Shown: positions 1 through 4,961 of the stretch, piece after piece
How the letters are laid out: every line of letters starts with the position of its first letter
Position numbering within the stretch: the stretch's first letter is position 1
Origin: JBOGWP01 sp050693875
Lineage (GTDB): Bacteria; Actinomycetota; CADDZG01; JAHWKV01; JBOGWP01
NCBI GenBank assembly: GCA_050693875.1
Contig: JBOGWP010000024.1
Span: 1 to 5,269, forward strand
Direction: 5' to 3'
Length of the DNA: 5,269 nt
The notes under the pieces: model-generated
The model's input: only the letters and a program-made list of their open reading frames with translations
Database searches by the model: none
Told to the model about the DNA's origin: nothing
Translations under genes and position numbers: made by a program

Positions 1-31
1 GGGGTTGTGGGTTCGAGTCCCGCCGGCCCTG
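1..31 (+). tRNA. tRNA 3' end, probably tRNA-Trp (partial)
   Basis: Only the 3' part is in the window. The T arm is complete: GTGGG (7-11) pairs with CCCGC (19-23, one G-U pair) around the canonical loop TTCGAGT (12-18). The acceptor 3' strand CGGCCCT (24-30) is followed by a G discriminator at 31. CCA is not encoded. The anticodon is outside the window, so identity is inferred: a terminal U72 (implying A1) with G73 is the usual bacterial tRNA-Trp signature, and tRNA-Trp is commonly found just upstream of secE-nusG. Another isotype cannot be excluded. Confidence 0.85.
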
Positions 32-59
32 CTGACTTGGAAGGAAGAAGGACGAGAAG

Positions 60-353
60 GTGAACCGCGAGATCAAGCGGCGCATGAAGCGCGAGCAACG
101 CGCCCAGGAGAAGGCCATGGCGCGGCAGCGATCGCCCGTCCCGGTGCAGCAGCAGCGGCGCGAGCGCGCCGGGGCCCGGCAGTACATACGCGACATCCAG
201 GGCGAGCTGCGCCGGGTGATCTGGCCGACGTCGTCCGAGGTGTTCACGTACTCGGTCGTCGTCGTGTTCGTCGTGTCGATCCTCACCGGCATCGTCTTCC
301 TCCTCGACCTCGGGTTCTTCGAGGTCATCGTCAAACTCTTCCCGAGCAGATGA
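60..353 (+). CDS. secE: Preprotein translocase subunit SecE
   Basis: Single-span subunit of the SecYEG channel, which clamps SecY in the cytoplasmic membrane. The 97-residue product has a strongly basic N-terminal region (about 1-40, rich in Arg, Lys and Gln). A conserved amphipathic segment follows, with the family motif ELRRVIWPT at 49-57, and then one hydrophobic membrane segment at about 64-84. Length is within the bacterial SecE range; the long basic N-terminal region before the core is a common actinobacterial variant. The GTG start at 60 is chosen because AAGAAGGA at 45-52 sits 7 bases upstream. The in-frame ATG at 84 has no comparable site and would remove part of the basic region. 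The gene begins 28 bases after the tRNA, and its TGA overlaps the nusG ATG, so the two are probably translationally coupled. Confidence 0.96.
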   Translation: MNREIKRRMKREQRAQEKAMARQRSPVPVQQQRRERAGARQYIRDIQGELRRVIWPTSSEVFTYSVVVVFVVSILTGIVFLLDLGFFEVIVKLFPSR

Positions 354-1201
354 CGTCACACGACGACGCGCTCAAGACGTCCACGGACGAGCGGCCCGAG
401 GCCGACGCTGGCGAAGCTCAGGAGGCCGAGCCACGGCCGGAGAGCGACGACCAGGCCGAGGCGCAGGTGGAAGTGAGCGGGGCTCCCGAGCCCTCCGCTC
501 CCGAAGAAGAGCCTGCGGAGGAACCGGCGGCTCCCGAGGAAGAGCCGGCAGCGCCTGCCGCTGCTGCCGAGGTAGCCGAAGCCGAAACCGAAGCGGAAGC
601 GGGGGCCGAGGCCGGTGCCGAAGAGGGCGCCGAAGAGGAAGAGGAAGAAGAAGAGGAGACCGGCTTCCTGTTCATGCGCGGCGACTGGTACGTCGTCCAC
701 ACCTACGCCGGCTACGAGAACAAGGTGAAGGCGAACCTCGAGACCCGGATCCGGTCGATGAACATGGAGGACAAGATCTTCGAGGTCGTCATCCCCATGG
801 AGGACGTCATCGAGTTCAAGCAGGGCAAGAAGCAGGTCGTGCAGAAGAAGGTGTTCCCCGGCTACCTCCTGGTTCGCATGTACATCGACGACGACTCCTG
901 GTATGCGGTGCGCAACACGCCCGGCGTCACCGGGTTCGTCGGCCCGACCGGCGCCAAGCCGACCCCGCTTGCACCGCGCGACGTCGACCGGATCCTCCAG
1001 GTGAAGCCGGTCGAGAAGCTGAAGCCGCGGCTCGAGTTCGAAGAGGGAGAGAGCGTGCGGGTCGTCACCGGTCCCTTCGCCAACTTCACCGGCTCGATCT
1101 CGGAGATCAACGTCGACCAGTCGAAGCTCAAGGTGCTGGTCAACATCTTCGGACGGGAGACGCCCGTGGAGCTGTCGTTCGAGCAGGTGGCGAAGCTGTA
1201 G
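350..1201 (+). CDS. nusG: Transcription termination/antitermination factor NusG with long acidic N-terminal extension
   Basis: NusG binds the RNA polymerase clamp through its NGN domain, and Rho or ribosomal S10 through its KOW domain. The protein has 283 residues. Residues 1-108 form a low-complexity Ala/Glu/Pro-rich acidic extension, with repeated APEEEPA-like blocks (49-70) and nine consecutive Glu (95-103). The NGN domain starts at RGDWYVVHTYAGYENKV (110-126) and includes VFPGYLLVRM (168-177) and the RNTPGVTGFVG segment (188-198). A linker leads to a C-terminal KOW domain (about 229-283) ending in FGRETPVELSFEQV. Acidic extensions are known in actinobacterial NusG; E. coli NusG is about 180 residues and lacks one. 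The ATG at 350 overlaps the secE stop (ATGA). The internal ATG at 674 would give a core-only protein but has no ribosome binding site. The extension's function is not evident from sequence. Confidence 0.95.
   Translation: MTSHDDALKTSTDERPEADAGEAQEAEPRPESDDQAEAQVEVSGAPEPSAPEEEPAEEPAAPEEEPAAPAAAAEVAEAETEAEAGAEAGAEEGAEEEEEEEEETGFLFMRGDWYVVHTYAGYENKVKANLETRIRSMNMEDKIFEVVIPMEDVIEFKQGKKQVVQKKVFPGYLLVRMYIDDDSWYAVRNTPGVTGFVGPTGAKPTPLAPRDVDRILQVKPVEKLKPRLEFEEGESVRVVTGPFANFTGSISEINVDQSKLKVLVNIFGRETPVELSFEQVAKL
632..659 (+). repeat. 28-nt homopurine tract coding for the Glu run in NusG
   Basis: Every base from 632 to 659 on the + strand is a purine, encoding Glu95-Glu103 and part of the next codon with mixed GAA and GAG. 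It is the longest low-complexity stretch in a coding region here. Such a tract could vary in length by slippage, but the mixed codons reduce that risk. No function is claimed. Confidence 0.8.
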
Positions 1202-1232
1202 GGCGACGATCGTCGGGGAGAAGAGGAGCGAC

Positions 1233-1673
1233 ATGGCAACCGCACCCCGCAGGAAGAAGAAGATCGCAGCGATGGTGAAGCTGCAGATCCCGGCAGGTCA
1301 GGCCACCCCGGCTCCGCCGGTCGGCACCGCGCTCGGACCCCACGGCGTCAACATCATGGAGTTCTGCCGCTCCTACAACGAGAAGACCTCGGCGCAGCAA
1401 GGGACGATCGTGCCGGTCCAGATCACGGTGTACGAGGATCGAAGCTTCGAGTTCGTCCTCAAGAGCCCGCCGGCGTCGGTGCTGCTGAAGCAGGCGGCCA
1501 AGGTCGACAAGGGTTCGAGCGAGCCCAACCGCAACAAGGTGGCTTCGGTCAGCCGCGATCAGGTTCGCCAGATCGCCGAGGTGAAGATGCCCGATCTCAA
1601 CGCCAACGACGTCGAGGCGGCGATGAAGATCGTCGAGGGGACGGCTCGTTCGATGGGGATCACGGTCAAGTAG
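1233..1673 (+). CDS. rplK: 50S ribosomal protein L11
   Basis: L11 binds the 23S rRNA GTPase-associated region at the base of the L10-L12 stalk and is the site of thiostrepton action and stringent-response sensing. The 146-residue product matches the family's usual length (about 141-146) with a slightly longer basic N-terminus (PRRKKK, 5-10). The N-terminal domain carries KLQIPAGQATPAPPVG (16-31) and the hallmark HGVNIMEFC (37-45). The rRNA-binding C-terminal domain runs from about 78 and includes the SPPASVLLKQAAKV segment. The start at 1233 follows GAGGAG at 1223-1228. The gene lies 31 bases after nusG. One oddity is that the usual PPVGPALG reads PPVGTALG, with Thr32 at the position of E. 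coli Pro26, in the segment that contacts thiostrepton. Confidence 0.97.
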   Translation: MATAPRRKKKIAAMVKLQIPAGQATPAPPVGTALGPHGVNIMEFCRSYNEKTSAQQGTIVPVQITVYEDRSFEFVLKSPPASVLLKQAAKVDKGSSEPNRNKVASVSRDQVRQIAEVKMPDLNANDVEAAMKIVEGTARSMGITVK

Positions 1674-1687
1674 CCGTCACACGAACC

Positions 1688-1721
1688 GTGGGAGACCCGA
1701 AGGCCGGGTCGCATGGACCAC
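1688..1721 (+). promoter_or_regulatory. Candidate ribosomal protein L1 binding site in front of rplA
   Basis: GTGG (1688-1691) can pair with CCAC (1718-1721), and GACCCG (1694-1699) pairs perfectly with CGGGTC (1705-1710) around AAGGC. This leaves an asymmetric internal loop: GA on the 5' side and GCATGGA on the 3' side. The strands GTGGGAG and GCATGGA resemble segments I recall from the L1-binding region of 23S rRNA (GGUGGGAGG and CUGCAUGGAGC in E. coli). L1 is a known autogenous repressor that binds such a mimic in its own mRNA. The lower helix abuts the rplA ribosome binding site at 1722-1727, so binding could block initiation. This is inference from motif and placement, with no alignment run. 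Confidence 0.45.
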
Positions 1722-1727
1722 AGGAGG
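1722..1727 (+). promoter_or_regulatory. Ribosome binding site that sets the rplA start
   Basis: AGGAGG lies 6 bases before the ATG at 1734, which begins MAQRGKRY, the usual L1 N-terminus. An in-frame ATG at 1713 lies upstream of this site, has no site of its own, and falls inside the loop of the candidate L1-binding hairpin. The start is therefore taken as 1734. Confidence 0.85.
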
Positions 1728-1733
1728 CCGGAA

Positions 1734-2432
1734 ATGGCGCAGCGCGGCAAGCGGTATATCGAGGCGGCGAAGGCGTTCGACCGGACGCAGCTCTACCCTC
1801 CGGCGGAAGCGCTCGAACTCGTAAAGGAGACGGCGAAGGCGAAGTTCGACGAGTCGGTCGAGCTAAACATGCGCCTCGGCGTGGACCCCCGGAAGGCGGA
1901 TCAACAGGTCCGCGGGTCTGTCAGTCTCCCGAAGGGCACCGGAAAGCAGGTGCGCGTGGTGGTGTTCGCGCAGGGCGACAAGGCCCGGGAAGCTCGGGAG
2001 GCCGGAGCCGAGGAGGTCGGCGACCAGGATCTCGCCGACCGCATCCAAAAGGGATGGACCGACTTCGATGTCGCCATCGCCAGCCCGGACATGATGCCGG
2101 TGGTCGGCAAGCTGGGACGCATCCTCGGCCCCCGGGGGCTCATGCCGAACCCCAAGTCGGGGACGGTGACGCCCGATGTGGCACGAGCGGTGAGCGAGGT
2201 CAAGGCCGGGAAGGTCGAGTACCGCACCGACCGGCAGGGCAACGTCCACACCACCATCGGCAAGGCGTCGTTTCCGGTCGAAGCGCTGACCGAGAACTAC
2301 CTGGCCGTGATCGACGAGGTGGCACGGGCCAAGCCGTCGGCGGCGAAGGGCAAGTACTTCAAGTCCCTGACGCTGTCGACGTCGATGGGTCCGGGTATCC
2401 GGATCGATCCCAACCGGCCGCGGGAGGTTTGA
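1734..2432 (+). CDS. rplA: 50S ribosomal protein L1
   Basis: L1 forms the mobile L1 stalk, which handles release of E-site tRNA, and commonly acts as translational repressor of its own operon. The 232-residue product matches the family length. It begins MAQRGKRYIEAAKAFDR and carries the conserved N-terminal stretch KFDESVELNMRLGVDPRKADQQVRG (37-61). The family signature GRILGPRGLMPNPKSGTV lies at 128-145, and the C-terminal portion returns to domain I with KYFKSLTLSTSMGPGI (207-222). The start at 1734 is preferred over 1713 on ribosome-binding-site spacing and homology. The gene follows rplK by 60 bases, a spacer holding the candidate L1 site. A 168-base leader separates it from rplJ. Nothing is missing from the family core. 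Confidence 0.97.
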   Translation: MAQRGKRYIEAAKAFDRTQLYPPAEALELVKETAKAKFDESVELNMRLGVDPRKADQQVRGSVSLPKGTGKQVRVVVFAQGDKAREAREAGAEEVGDQDLADRIQKGWTDFDVAIASPDMMPVVGKLGRILGPRGLMPNPKSGTVTPDVARAVSEVKAGKVEYRTDRQGNVHTTIGKASFPVEALTENYLAVIDEVARAKPSAAKGKYFKSLTLSTSMGPGIRIDPNRPREV

Positions 2433-2470
2433 CCCTCCCGCACGCCGGCGGTACCCTCGCATACAGCCCG

Positions 2471-2576
2471 AGACAGCAGGCGGCGCGGGACGCTCCCGCA
2501 CCCTAAGGTTCGCCAGACACCTGCCGAGGCGCCGCATCTTGGCGGCCTGCCGTCTTACGGGCAGGCCGTTTTTTTT
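2471..2576 (+). promoter_or_regulatory. L10 leader-type attenuator upstream of rplJ
   Basis: AGACAGCAGG (2471-2480) and CCTGCCGAGG (2520-2529) resemble the conserved halves of the L10 leader that binds L10-L12. GCAGG (2476-2480) pairs with CCTGC (2520-2524). GGCG (2482-2485) pairs with CGCC (2511-2514) across a C versus AGACA asymmetric loop, a kink-turn-like shape. A hairpin GCGGGA/TCCCGC (2485-2490/2494-2499) lies inside. An intrinsic terminator follows at 2543-2576. Two alternative pairings could act as antiterminators: GCCGC (2531-2535) with GCGGC (2542-2546), or GCAGGC (2476-2481) with GCCTGC (2545-2550). In Bacillus subtilis, L10-L12 binding to this leader class promotes termination before rplJ. 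The same logic here is inferred. The stretch 2433-2470 shows nothing else recognisable. Confidence 0.75.
2543..2576 (+). terminator. Intrinsic terminator in the rplJ leader (attenuator)
   Basis: CGGCCTGCC (2543-2551) pairs without mismatch with GGCAGGCCG (2560-2568) around an 8-base loop, followed by eight T residues (2569-2576). It is the strongest intrinsic terminator in the window. It lies between rplA and rplJ within a conserved operon, so it is read as a conditional attenuator rather than an operon end. Confidence 0.88.
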
Positions 2577-2600
2577 GTGCCCGAGCAGCAAGGAGGCTAG

Positions 2601-3287
2601 ATGCCGAAGCCGGAGAAGGTCGCCGCGGTCCAGGAGCTCAGCGAACGCCTGCGCGAGGCCCCCGCAGCCCTGCTCGCCGAGTTCCGAGGACTCAAGGTCC
2701 AGGAGATGAAGGAGCTGCGGCGGACACTCGCCGGAGCGGGGGCCGAGTTCCGGGTCGTGAAGAACACCCTGGCTCGGCTGGCGGCCCGCGAGGCGAAACT
2801 CGACGATTTGCTGCCGCTGCTGGAGGGATCCACGGGGATCGCCTTCGTGCGCGGCGACCCCATCGAGGCCGCCAAGGGCCTCGACGAGTTCGCCAAGAAA
2901 TACCCCGCTCTGGTGGTGAAGGGCGGTCTGCTCGAACGACGGGTGCTCGGCGCCGACGAGGCGTCGGAGCTCGCCAAGGTCAAGCCGCGGGAGGTGCTCC
3001 TCGCCGAGCTCGCCGGCCTTCTGCAGTCGCCGCTGCAGCGGCTGATGCTGGTGCTGTCGGCTCCACTGCGCAACCTCGGATACGCGCTTGCGGCGCGGCG
3101 GGAGGCCCTCGAGCCGCAGGGCGGCGACACCACGTCAGGGCCGGCTGCCGAGAGCCCCGCAGCGCCGGAGGCTACTGAGGCCGCCGCAGCGCAGGAGGGT
3201 GCCGAAACTGCCGCAAAGCCGGAGGCTGCCGAAACTGCCGCAAAGCCGGAGGCTGCCGAAACTGCGGCTGAGCCGCACGGATCGTAG
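2601..3287 (+). CDS. rplJ: 50S ribosomal protein L10 with extended repeat-rich C-terminus
   Basis: L10 anchors the L12 dimers to the ribosome and, complexed with L12, represses rplJL expression. The rRNA-binding domain occupies about 1-125, with the conserved FRGLKVQEMKELRRTL (28-43) and FRVVKNTLARLA (50-61). The following helix (about 127-172), with LQSPLQRLMLVLSAPLRNLGYAL, is where L12 N-terminal domains bind. How many dimers it holds cannot be read from sequence. The protein has 228 residues, against about 165-180 for typical L10. The excess is an Ala/Glu/Pro-rich tail from about 174, containing four tandem nonapeptides (192-227) of the AETAAKPEA type. The ATG at 2601 follows AAGGAGG (2590-2596). 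It is 32 bases upstream of rplL and probably cotranscribed with it. Confidence 0.96.
   Translation: MPKPEKVAAVQELSERLREAPAALLAEFRGLKVQEMKELRRTLAGAGAEFRVVKNTLARLAAREAKLDDLLPLLEGSTGIAFVRGDPIEAAKGLDEFAKKYPALVVKGGLLERRVLGADEASELAKVKPREVLLAELAGLLQSPLQRLMLVLSAPLRNLGYALAARREALEPQGGDTTSGPAAESPAAPEATEAAAAQEGAETAAKPEAAETAAKPEAAETAAEPHGS
3174..3281 (+). repeat. 27-bp tandem repeat in the 3' end of rplJ
   Basis: Copies at 3201-3227 and 3228-3254 are identical. A third (3255-3281) starts identically for 11 bases and then diverges, and a degenerate copy precedes them (3174-3200). In frame they encode TEAAAAQEG, AETAAKPEA, AETAAKPEA and AETAAEPHG. Two exact copies next to degenerate ones suggest a recent in-frame duplication. 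Confidence 0.9.
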
Positions 3288-3319
3288 GAATTCAAAGGAA
3301 ACAAGGAGGAGGCACCGAC

Positions 3320-3712
3320 ATGGCAAACGTTTCGGCCGACGAGCTGCTCGACGCGATCTCCGGCATGACCGTGCTGGAGCTGTCGGAGTTCATCAAGGCG
3401 TTCGAAGACCGCTTTGGGGTTAGCGCGGCGGCGCCGATGATGGCCGCCCCCGCCGGCGCCGGCGCTGCCGGTGCAGCGGCCGCCCCGGAGGAGGAGGAGA
3501 AGGACGAGTTCGACGTGATGCTCCTTGCTGCGGGCGAGAAGAAGATCCAGGTGATCAAGGAGGTTCGGGCCCTGACGAGCCTCGGCCTCAAGGAGGCGAA
3601 GGACCTGGTCGACACCGCCCCGAAGCCGGTGCTCGAGAAGGTGAACAAGGAGACGGCGGAGAAGGCCAAGGCACAGCTCGAGGGGGCGGGAGCCAGCGTC
3701 GAGTTGAAGTAA
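3320..3712 (+). CDS. rplL: 50S ribosomal protein L7/L12
   Basis: L12 is the multi-copy stalk protein that recruits IF2, EF-Tu, EF-G and release factors. The 130-residue product has the typical three parts. Residues 1-33 form the dimerisation and L10-binding domain (LLDAISGMTVLELSEFIKAFEDRFGV). Residues 35-56 form a flexible Ala/Gly/Pro hinge. The globular factor-binding domain runs from about 60 to 130, with the conserved KKIQVIKEVRALTSLGLKEAKDLVD (74-98). Length is slightly above the E. coli protein. The ATG at 3320 follows AAGGAGGA (3303-3310) with a 9-base spacing. Being the last gene before tandem hairpins and a terminator, it appears to end the operon; rpoB does not follow. Confidence 0.98.
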   Translation: MANVSADELLDAISGMTVLELSEFIKAFEDRFGVSAAAPMMAAPAGAGAAGAAAAPEEEEKDEFDVMLLAAGEKKIQVIKEVRALTSLGLKEAKDLVDTAPKPVLEKVNKETAEKAKAQLEGAGASVELK

Positions 3713-3717
3713 TCGTG

Positions 3718-3735
3718 GGGAGGGCAGGCCCTCCC
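3718..3735 (+). other. Hairpin immediately after rplL
   Basis: GGGAGGG (3718-3724) pairs with CCCTCCC (3729-3735) around CAGG, 5 bases after the rplL stop. A second CCCTCCC (3742-3748) could compete for the same 5' arm. No T run follows, so it is not called a terminator. It may protect the mRNA 3' end, which is inference. Confidence 0.6.
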
Positions 3736-3779
3736 GCGGGCCCCTCCCAAGACCAACATCGGCGCCGACCAAGCCTGGC

Positions 3780-3802
3780 GGGCCGGCGGAGCCGGCCCTT
3801 TT
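3780..3802 (+). terminator. Rho-independent terminator of the ribosomal protein operon
   Basis: GGGCCGGC (3780-3787) pairs without mismatch with GCCGGCCC (3791-3798) around a GGA loop, followed directly by TTTT (3799-3802). The T run is short, but the all-GC stem and its place 67 bases after rplL favour a real terminator that separates rplJL from the next gene. Confidence 0.75.
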
Positions 3803-3825
3803 CAACGAAGCTCTCGACTCCCGTA

Positions 3826-3847
3826 GTGCCGGCCCAAGGGCTGGCGC
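3826..3847. other. Inverted repeat upstream of the cyclodeaminase-like gene
   Basis: GTGCCGGCCC (3826-3835) can pair with GGGCTGGCGC (3838-3847), with two G-U pairs and a minimal AA centre (the innermost pair probably opens). It lies 39 bases before the ATG at 3887. It could be an operator or a leader hairpin, or simply another GC-rich palindrome. It lacks a T run. I see no convincing promoter in 3803-3886. Confidence 0.4.
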
Positions 3848-3886
3848 CGCACGGCAGTCAGCTTCGAAACGAGGCAAGCTAGAGGC

Positions 3887-4873
3887 ATGTCGTCGATCCT
3901 GCTGCTTCCCGACGCCGAGGTCCGCGGTCTCCTCGGCATGCACGAGGCCATCGAGGTGGTGGAGGCGGCCTTCGTCGCATTCGCCGAAGGGCGTGTCCAG
4001 ATGCCGGCCAAGCTCTACCTCGAGTTCCCCCGCTTCGACGGCGATCTCCGCATCATGCCGGCGGCGATGGGCGGCGAGCTGGCGGGCGTGAAGGTCGTGA
4101 ACTCGCATGCCCGCAACCCAGAACGGGGCCTGCCCGCGGTTGCGGCGACCTATCTGCTCGCAGAGCAGGAGACCGGTCGGGTGATCGCGCTGATGGGCGC
4201 AACCCAGCTGACCGCCATGCGGACCGCAGCGGCATCGGCCGTGGCGACGAAGCACATGGCCGCGCCGGGGGCTTCGAGCCTGGGCCTGGTCGGCTCGGGG
4301 GTGCAGGCGGGCTTCCATCTCGAGGCGGTGACGCTAGCCGCGGGGATTCGCCGAGTGGTCGTGTGGGCCCCGGCCGCCGCCCGCGCGCGGCGGGACCGCT
4401 TCGTGAAGGAGGCTCGGGAGCGCTTCCCCGAGCTGTCGATCACGCCGGTCGAGGAGATCGTCGAGGCCGCGGCGGCGGACATCGTCTGCACCACGACCCC
4501 CTCCCATGCCCCGGTCGTTCCCGACGCCGCCGTCCTTTCAGGGACGCACATCAACGCCGTGGGGGCCGACGGGCCTGGCAAGCAGGAGCTCGACCCGGTA
4601 ATCCTCAGGCGAGCGCGGGTGATCGTCGACGAGATCGAGCAGGCGCGCCACGGTGGCGAGGTGAACGTGCCCCTGGCGAGTGGCGACATCTCCGAGGCCG
4701 ACATCGACGGTTCCCTCGGCGAGGTGGTAGCCGGCAAGATCCCCGGCCGGACTTCGCACGACGAGGTGACCGTCTTCGACTCGACGGGCCTGGCGATCGA
4801 GGACCTGGCCGTGGCGTCAGTGGCTTTCCGCAAGGCCACCGAGCGGGGGATCGGAACCAGGCTCGACTGGTAG
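3887..4873 (+). CDS. Ornithine cyclodeaminase/mu-crystallin family NAD(P)-dependent enzyme
   Basis: The 328-residue product belongs to the ornithine cyclodeaminase/mu-crystallin family, whose members include ornithine cyclodeaminase, archaeal alanine dehydrogenase and imine or ketimine reductases. The substrate-domain motif AGVKVVNSHARNPERGLPAV is at 66-85, with Lys69 at the catalytic-lysine position. TQLTAMRTAAASAVA (106-120) includes Arg112. The Rossmann dinucleotide motif GSGVQA is at 136-141. INAVGADGPGKQELD (222-236) has Asp228, aligning with the catalytic Asp of Pseudomonas putida ornithine cyclodeaminase. The GADGPGKQELD wording and MPAKLYLEF resemble the alanine dehydrogenase-like branch, so proline synthesis from ornithine should not be assumed. 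The start at 3887 fits the family N-terminus, but its ribosome binding site is weak: AGAGG (3881-3885) is too close. It is separated from rplL by a terminator. Confidence 0.9.
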   Translation: MSSILLLPDAEVRGLLGMHEAIEVVEAAFVAFAEGRVQMPAKLYLEFPRFDGDLRIMPAAMGGELAGVKVVNSHARNPERGLPAVAATYLLAEQETGRVIALMGATQLTAMRTAAASAVATKHMAAPGASSLGLVGSGVQAGFHLEAVTLAAGIRRVVVWAPAAARARRDRFVKEARERFPELSITPVEEIVEAAAADIVCTTTPSHAPVVPDAAVLSGTHINAVGADGPGKQELDPVILRRARVIVDEIEQARHGGEVNVPLASGDISEADIDGSLGEVVAGKIPGRTSHDEVTVFDSTGLAIEDLAVASVAFRKATERGIGTRLDW

Positions 4874-4961
4874 GGGCCGCCCCGCCCGATCCCGGCCAGA
4901 CTCTCGGTTCGTTGGCCTCATCGTCGCAGCATCAGCAACCGAATGTAAGGAAGAGGTTGAC
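4874..4961. other. Spacer without recognised features
   Basis: This stretch lies between the stop of the cyclodeaminase-like gene and the repeat array. I see no gene, RNA or convincing terminator. TCGGTT (4904-4909) and AACCGA (4937-4942) are complementary but far apart and not followed by T residues. Confidence 0.6.

Noticed and set aside
1204..1215. 12-bp palindrome CGACGATCGTCG between nusG and rplK
   Set aside because: As RNA it gives only a 4-bp stem with a GATC loop. It is short enough to be chance in such GC-rich DNA, and it lacks the GTGGGAG-type features of an L1 site.
356..1234. Long minus-strand open frame opposite nusG
   Set aside because: It is the antisense of nusG, is rich in Leu, Arg and Gly as expected of a high-GC shadow frame, and resembles no protein family.
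1713..1733. Upstream ATG as the rplA start
   Set aside because: It has no ribosome binding site and adds MDHRRPE, which is not typical of L1. AGGAGG at 1722-1727 is correctly placed for the ATG at 1734.
2597..4318. 573-codon minus-strand open frame across rplJ, rplL and the cyclodeaminase-like gene
   Set aside because: It spans two certain ribosomal protein genes and a terminator on the other strand. Its composition is the shadow of high-GC codons, with no recognisable domain.
4904..4942. Terminator for the cyclodeaminase-like gene
   Set aside because: The only complementary arms are 6 bp with a 27-base loop and no T run.
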